Shown here: positions 31,733 through 35,802 of the stretch, one piece after another
How the letters are laid out: every line of letters begins with the position of its first letter
Position numbering within the stretch: position 1 is the first letter of the stretch
NCBI GenBank assembly: GCA_036510575.1
Contig: DATCDR010000164.1
Coordinates: 1-35,802 of the forward strand
Reading direction: 5' to 3'
DNA: 35,802 nt
Source: DATCDR01 sp036510575
Lineage (GTDB): Bacteria > Actinomycetota > Acidimicrobiia > Acidimicrobiales > Bog-793
Program-made: the position numbers and the translations under genes
The notes under the pieces: model-generated
The model's input: the letters and a program-made list of their open reading frames with translations, nothing else
Databases searched by the model: none
What the model was told of the DNA's origin: nothing

Positions 31733-32206
31733 TGACTTCCACTTCACTGCTGCTCAGGCAGGGGGCCTCGACCGCAACCGAAATCGGTGGCTCCTGGACG
31801 CCAGCATGGATCGGTGGCTGGCTACCGGGTCGAAGAGGTCATGCTGTTTCAACAGATGACATGGCCGGCCGAACGAAGGACGTTTCGGGATCGATGGTGA
31901 TCGATGGCAGTACAGCGACGCGAGCTTCGTTCACCCTAAACGTGGCGAGTGTCGCCACGAGTGAAGACGAACGCAGCGTCATGGACGTCACGAAGTACCC
32001 GAGCGTCACGTTCTTGCTCACGGTCCGATCGCGCTTGGCGCCGCCGCAGCGGTCACTGGAAAACCCGATATCGCTCGGCCGTAGGAACGTTTACCGTGCG
32101 CGGAGTCACCAGGATGGTCACGGCGCAACTCTCAGGCGAGTATTCCGGCAACTCGATCTGCGTGTTCGCCGATATTCCGATCACATACGCCGCTTGGAAC
32201 ATCTAA
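31733..32206 (+). pseudogene. YceI-family protein gene broken by frameshifts
   Basis: Parts of a YceI lipocalin-like protein appear in successive frames: GYRVEEVML near 31823, then GRTKDVSGSMVIDGSTATRA and VMDVTKYPSVTFLLT in a second frame. GPIALGAAAAVTGKPDIA appears in a third. VGTFTVRGVTRMVTAQLSG and ADIPITYAAWNI ending at 32206 follow in a fourth segment. Together they reproduce the order of the whole domain, so at least three frameshifts break one former gene. YceI proteins are periplasmic or secreted and bind polyisoprenoid-like ligands. It follows the split-barrel gene. Sequencing error would need several independent indels in about 400 bp while neighbours are intact, so decay is more likely. 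Confidence 0.78.
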
Positions 32207-32601
32207 ATTGCCGGCGCCCGAGCGTTTGGCGGAATCAAGAGCCCCTCGACCCTCGAAGCGCTCTGCACTTGACCCGCGTTTCGTAAGTTGTTCACCGATC
32301 GGAGTGTTCCAGTGAACGACCAACTGTCTCCAACCGGCATGCGCCAAGACCGTCGCGACAAAATCCGCCTACCGTCTGAATCGTCGAGCTTTCGACGAGC
32401 AGTGCAAGACCGAGGTGGATCGGTCGATGCGCCACGGACGTCCGCTCGTCGTTCAGCATCCTCCGATCCCTCGGAATCAAGGGCGCCTGATTTGTAACAA
32501 ACGTTGGGCGAAGCAAAGAAGTAGTGGGCGGCCTCGGTTCGTTTCTCCCTCAGGGTGACCCGAGGTCGAGCATGACTGAGCATGATGTCTGCGCTGGGCT
32601 A
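32207..32601. other. intergenic region without a recognisable gene
   Basis: Open frames exist on both strands but lack ribosome sites and known motifs. No DevR-like box is seen. I find nothing that supports a gene here. Confidence 0.4.
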
Positions 32602-32634
32602 TTACCGAACGGCTCGTCGATCCCGTAATAACCC
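32596..32634 (-). terminator. possible terminator hairpin at the end of the exporter operon
   Basis: GGGCTATTAC at 32596-32605 pairs with GTAATAACCC at 32625-32634, with one G-U wobble in the minus-strand RNA. The stem overlaps the stop codon of the GbsR-like gene. The loop is long (19 bases), so support is modest. Confidence 0.35.
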
Positions 32635-33075
32635 TTCGAGTTCCTCAACGAACCAAACGTAGATATCGCGCACATCTCGAAGTCGGGCGTCGGCCTCGTC
32701 GCCGGCCGACAAGAGTCCACGTTCGGTGACCTCTCGGATCCGAACTAACAGACGAAGGCGCGCATCGAGAACGCCATCCCAGGTCCCTGAGCGCAGACGG
32801 TAATAGATGCGGCGTTCACCGGCTCGAGCGGTGCGCTCCAAGATCCCAGCACCGATCAGCATCCGGGCCTCCGCGCTCACGGCGGCCGGAGAAAGGCGCA
32901 ACGCGTCTTGAATGTCCTTGGAGGACTGCTCGGGCGGATCACAGACGAGCATCCAGGCGATGATGCGCGACATGGCCCTCGAGGCTCCCATCTCCATCGA
33001 TACAACGCCGAACTCCTCGACGAAGGTCTCGCGCCAGATCGGGTCGGGCTGCCGAGGTGCAACTCGTTGCGCCAT
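32602..33075 (-). CDS. GbsR/MarR-type transcriptional regulator
   Basis: This protein of about 157 residues has a winged-helix domain in the middle. EEFGVVSMEMGASRAMSRIIAWMLVCDPPEQSSKDIQDAL leads into the recognition helix LSPAAVSAEARMLIGAGILERTARAGERRIYYRL. The early MEMGASRAMSRI segment and the following RIYYRL wing are typical of the GbsR group of MarR-like repressors. The C-terminal helices probably form the dimer. The ATG at 33075 overlaps the stop of the permease gene (TGATG), so the regulator is the last gene of the exporter operon. Autorepression through the palindrome at 35646 is the simplest model. The ligand is unknown, possibly a compound exported by the pump. Confidence 0.85.
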   Translation of the reverse strand: MAQRVAPRQPDPIWRETFVEEFGVVSMEMGASRAMSRIIAWMLVCDPPEQSSKDIQDALRLSPAAVSAEARMLIGAGILERTARAGERRIYYRLRSGTWDGVLDARLRLLVRIREVTERGLLSAGDEADARLRDVRDIYVWFVEELEGLLRDRRAVR

Positions 33076-34541
33076 CACGCGCTCGCCAGGTCACGACGCT
33101 TGAAGAAAAGACCGCCCACAACCGCGGCCGCCATGCCGAGCGCGACGAGCGCCGCGTCCGTCGTCCAGTTGACGGACACGCCAGGAGCGGGTGCCATCTG
33201 ACGAAAAACCGAGGTGTCGAGGAACCAGTGATTTGAACTAAGGAGCGAGCCGATGAGATCAACGAGGAATGACCAAACGAGCACGCCGTAGGCGACGATG
33301 CTCGTCCAGCGTGGGTACGCGCCGAACGCGAGCGCTCCGATGCCGAGAATGAAAAGCGCAGGAGGAACGAGGTTCAATCCCGCGGCTACAAGGCTCGGGA
33401 TGCCAACCCCAGAGTGCTGGCTCGCTGCACCAATCCACGTAGACAAGCCGGCAACAATCCCACTTCCGACTACGATCGCCACGCTCAGCAACCACCGCCC
33501 GCCGAGCCAGCGCCAGCGAGAGACCGGTCGGACAAGGAAGTGCTCGAGGTGGCCGTCGGATTCCTCGCCTCGCGCCGCAGTTATCTGGCCGATCGCAACG
33601 AAGGCCACGAGTACCGCCACGATCAGAAATGACAAGCCGAGATAGGACTGAGCGCCCCCGCCGTGTAACCCGAGCTTGTGAAGGATCTTCTCGATGCTCG
33701 GTGTCGTTGTGAACGAGCTTCCTGCTTGCTTCGCGACGAAGCCCAAGAGGAGCGCGGTCGCGGCAATGGCGAAGATCCAGCCGAGCGCGGTTCCACGTCC
33801 GAGCCGGACGGCCAAGCCCAATGGACGATGCAACAAGCGTGTGCGTGCTTTCGCGCTCGAGCGGTCGGAAAGGATGCCCTCGCCGAGGTCTCGTTTTCCT
33901 GAAAGGTGTACCGCGGCCACAACCAAGCCCGCCGTGAGCGCCAGGATCGGCAGAAGTGCCAGCGGCCGAGGAAACGTGAGCGGTTGGAGTTCCTCGACCC
34001 AGCCGAGAGGGGTTGTCCATCGCAACCACGCAAGCCCCGTTCCGGAATCGGCAACCATCCGCAGTGCATACGAGATCCCGAGTGCCGCGCCCGCGTAGCC
34101 AGCAGCTTGCCGTCGAGTCGCCGCCAGCTGGCTCGTCAACGCCCCCGCGGCGAGAAACAAGGCTGCACTCGAGACGATTGCCACAGCGAAAAGGGCCATC
34201 GAACCAACGCCGATGTGCACCTTCGATTGTCGCCCGATCACGGCGGAGATCACTGCCGTGAGGAGGAACAGGACCGCTAAGCCCGAGCCCAGCCCGGCGA
34301 GGACCTGCCCCGTCGCGCGACGTTTCGTCGTCTGGCCAGCAAGCAACAGTTCGAAGCGGCCGGCGTCTTCTTCACCACGGAGCAGCCTCGTCGCGATCAA
34401 GAGCCCCCAGACGCCTCCGAGGACACTCAAGAACGCGAGTGACTTCCACTCGGTGTAGCCGCCTACGGATTGCAAGTCGTTGGCGGGACCAGTAATTGCG
34501 TCGAGTCCCGCATTCCCGCCGAACGTCGCCGCGAACTTCAT
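33075..34541 (-). CDS. ABC-2 type exporter permease, main part
   Basis: This 488-residue integral membrane protein has about eleven hydrophobic segments in two similar halves. It begins FAATFGGNAGLDAITGPAND and contains RLLRGEEDAGRFELLLAGQTTKRRATGQ. The second half repeats this with ARGEESDGHLEHFLVRPVSRWRW. This layout is known from actinobacterial exporters annotated as polyketide or multidrug ABC permeases. Family members start about 60 residues earlier, and that part is encoded in a different frame just upstream (34538-34726), overlapping by ATGA. So the gene is either split by a frameshift or made as two coupled polypeptides. It should pair with the ATPase encoded upstream. The substrate is unknown. 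Confidence 0.85.
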   Translation of the reverse strand: MKFAATFGGNAGLDAITGPANDLQSVGGYTEWKSLAFLSVLGGVWGLLIATRLLRGEEDAGRFELLLAGQTTKRRATGQVLAGLGSGLAVLFLLTAVISAVIGRQSKVHIGVGSMALFAVAIVSSAALFLAAGALTSQLAATRRQAAGYAGAALGISYALRMVADSGTGLAWLRWTTPLGWVEELQPLTFPRPLALLPILALTAGLVVAAVHLSGKRDLGEGILSDRSSAKARTRLLHRPLGLAVRLGRGTALGWIFAIAATALLLGFVAKQAGSSFTTTPSIEKILHKLGLHGGGAQSYLGLSFLIVAVLVAFVAIGQITAARGEESDGHLEHFLVRPVSRWRWLGGRWLLSVAIVVGSGIVAGLSTWIGAASQHSGVGIPSLVAAGLNLVPPALFILGIGALAFGAYPRWTSIVAYGVLVWSFLVDLIGSLLSSNHWFLDTSVFRQMAPAPGVSVNWTTDAALVALGMAAAVVGGLFFKRRDLASA

Positions 34542-34726
34542 CGATCAGCGAGCGTCGGGTAGGCCGAGACGTAGCCGAGGGCTGAGGACGCGACCGTTAG
34601 GCCGAAGATATAGCCCCACATCACCCCGGAGCGAATCGCTTTGCGCGAGGTGAAACGAGCAGCAACCAGACCCGGAAAATGACCGACGCGAGCGGCTGAC
34701 CAAAGAGCGACGTCAGCTCGGGACAT
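34538..34726 (-). CDS. ABC-2 type exporter permease, N-terminal piece
   Basis: This is a 62-residue product with one membrane segment (SGVMWGYIFGLTVASSALGYV). It matches the beginning of the exporter permease family, ending SAYPTLADR, where homologues continue directly into the sequence encoded by the next frame. The start at 34726 overlaps the end of the ATPase gene by 14 bases. The stop overlaps the ATG of the main permease part (ATGA). It may be a frameshift in one gene, a sequencing error, or a real split with translational coupling. Confidence 0.65.
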   Translation of the reverse strand: MSRADVALWSAARVGHFPGLVAARFTSRKAIRSGVMWGYIFGLTVASSALGYVSAYPTLADR

Positions 34727-35627
34727 GTGAGTATTCCTCGTCGTCGCCGGCGCCGTAGTGAGAGAGGAAGAGCTCTTCGAGTGAAGGCTCGCGGCTCAAT
34801 AACTCGTGTACCCCTGAAGAGGCGAGGACCTTCAACAATGGCTCGATCGATCCCTGGACCTGGCAGCGGATGGTCTGCCCTTCGACCACGACAGACCGCA
34901 CCCCAGGAACCTGGGAGAGGTCGGGTACTGAGCCGTCGAATGTCGCCTCGACCGTCAGCGCCGAAAGGTGACGCATCTCGGCGAGCGTGCCCATCTCGAC
35001 GAGCGATCCTCGTCGGAGGATGCCGACCCGATCACAGAGGGCCTCGACTTCGCTCAAGATATGCGAGGAGAGGAAGACCGCCTGGCCCCGCTCTCTCGCT
35101 TCGTGCACGCAATGACGGAAGGCCTGTTCCATTAGCGGATCGAGGCCACTCGTCGGCTCGTCGAGGAGCAATAGCTGGGGTCGGCACATGAGTGCAGCAA
35201 TCAGGACGACCTTCTGGCGATTCCCTTTGGAGTACGTGCGCACCTTCTTCGACGGGTCGAGGTCAAAGCGCGTTATGAGTTCATCGCGGTAGGCATCGTC
35301 GACGTGACCTTGAACCTGACCGAGCAAGTACAGCGTCTCTGCCCCGGTGAGCGACGGCCAAAGGCTGGCCTCCCCCGCGACGTACGCGAGGTCGCGGTGC
35401 GCCTCGACGGGTCGGCGCTGGCAATCAAACCCAAAAATCTCCGCTCGGCCTGAGGATGCATGAATCAGGCCGAGGAGCAGGCGAATGGTCGTGGTTTTCC
35501 CAGCGCCGTTGGGGCCTAGATAGCCCACGACCTCTCCCTCAGCGATCTCGAGATCGAGATCCCGTAGCGCGTCAACGTCGCCGTAGCGCTTGCACAAAGC
35601 TTCGGTGCGAATCGCCATCGTCACCAT
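34713..35627 (-). CDS. ABC transporter ATP-binding protein (drug/antibiotic exporter type)
   Basis: This ATPase of about 304 residues powers the exporter. Walker A GPNGAGKTTTIR, the Q-loop region AYVAGEASLWPSLTG, signature YSKGNRQKV, Walker B LLLLDEPTSGLD and the switch His in LSSHIL are all present. The C-terminal extension of about 80 residues (TVEATFDGSVPDL onward, ending SLEELFLSHYG) is typical of the DrrA-like drug-export subfamily. The signature has SKGNRQ instead of the classical LSGGQ, also usual for this group. I chose the ATG at 35627, with AGGGG nine bases upstream; an ATG three codons later is an alternative. It heads the operon ATPase-permease-regulator. Confidence 0.92.
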   Translation of the reverse strand: MVTMAIRTEALCKRYGDVDALRDLDLEIAEGEVVGYLGPNGAGKTTTIRLLLGLIHASSGRAEIFGFDCQRRPVEAHRDLAYVAGEASLWPSLTGAETLYLLGQVQGHVDDAYRDELITRFDLDPSKKVRTYSKGNRQKVVLIAALMCRPQLLLLDEPTSGLDPLMEQAFRHCVHEARERGQAVFLSSHILSEVEALCDRVGILRRGSLVEMGTLAEMRHLSALTVEATFDGSVPDLSQVPGVRSVVVEGQTIRCQVQGSIEPLLKVLASSGVHELLSREPSLEELFLSHYGAGDDEEYSHVPS

Positions 35628-35645
35628 CGATATCACCCCTAGAAT

Positions 35646-35663
35646 TTTCAGTAATTTCTGAAA
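35646..35663 (-). promoter_or_regulatory. palindromic operator in the exporter operon promoter
   Basis: TTTCAG-TAATTT-CTGAAA is a perfect six-base inverted repeat in an AT-rich island within GC-rich DNA, 19 bp before the ATPase start codon. A further TTTTCAG half-site occurs at about 35682. On the minus strand a TTGAAT element lies just upstream, so the repeat would overlap the core promoter. It is a likely binding site for the GbsR/MarR-type regulator that ends the operon. Confidence 0.65.
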
Positions 35664-35802
35664 CTACTATTCAATTAAGGGTTTTCAGCCGCGGATGGGA
35701 GCCTCGCACCGTGCCACGTACCTTGCGATCTCGCCACGTTCGTCAATGCCAGCCAAAGGGAGCCTCGAACGGTCGACACGGCACGAAGGTGCCACCGTCG
35801 CT
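35664..35802. other. end of window, no gene seen
   Basis: I see no gene in this final stretch. It contains the upstream part of the exporter promoter and a short imperfect direct repeat around GGGAGCCTCG (35697 and 35759). Confidence 0.4.

Noticed and set aside
1..35802. CRISPR arrays, tRNA or rRNA genes, riboswitches
   Set aside because: I looked for regular short repeats, cloverleaf-like segments and known aptamer cores and saw none that I could support by eye.

Overview
The window is GC-rich bacterial DNA of actinobacterial character. It carries a DevR/DevS (DosR/DosS-type) two-component pair, a DUF1918 protein, universal stress proteins, FMN-split-barrel proteins and a 2-oxoacid:ferredoxin oxidoreductase followed by a GltD-ferredoxin fusion. 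I infer an actinomycete, perhaps a deep-branching Acidimicrobiia-like lineage. The class is not proven by anything visible. I found no rRNA, tRNA or CRISPR.

Layout. 1-1606: an IS256-family element. 1607-2340: apparently decayed DNA with a DevR-like box. 2341-8234: stress genes, mostly on the minus strand (BON protein, universal stress protein, DUF1918, ROK sugar kinase, flavin-binding split-barrel protein), one plus-strand universal stress protein, a P-type ATPase remnant and a small hypothetical. 8872-14469: GAPDH followed by a tightly overlapping por operon (gamma, alpha, beta, GltD-ferredoxin). 14725-18539 (minus): a GNAT-acyl-CoA synthetase (ADP-forming) fusion and a zinc alcohol dehydrogenase. 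18703-20425 (plus): 6-phosphofructokinase, then decayed phosphoglycerate kinase and enolase fragments. 20752-21798 (minus): a second zinc alcohol dehydrogenase. 21986-26260 (plus): DevR-like regulator, phosphoketolase, acetate kinase. 26305-29478 (minus): a beta-phosphoglucomutase/GH65 phosphorylase fusion. 29757-32206 (plus): DevS-like kinase, a second split-barrel protein and a wrecked YceI gene. 32602-35663 (minus): an ABC exporter with its own GbsR/MarR-type repressor and an AT-rich palindromic operator.

How it fits together. GH65 phosphorolysis of a disaccharide plus beta-phosphoglucomutase and the ROK kinase would feed glucose 6-phosphate. PFK and GAPDH would run glycolysis. Phosphoketolase plus acetate kinase would make acetate and ATP from sugar phosphates. 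Por plus the ADP-forming acetyl-CoA synthetase would make acetate and ATP from pyruvate. The two alcohol dehydrogenases and the GltD-ferredoxin subunit could dispose of electrons. This resembles a fermentation and survival island.

The main finding is a repeated inverted-repeat motif, roughly TAGGGCC-N4-GTCC, with the same half-site spacing as the mycobacterial DosR box (GGGAC-N4-GTCCC). It lies upstream of BON, DUF1918-usp, gapdh-por, pfk, the acetyl-CoA synthetase, devR itself and probably others. In three cases it sits 76-77 bp from the start codon in the same orientation. I propose that the fermentation island is one DevR-type hypoxia or redox regulon. Several neighbours (P-type ATPase, pgk, eno, yceI) are decayed, so the island looks reshaped by gene loss and an insertion sequence.
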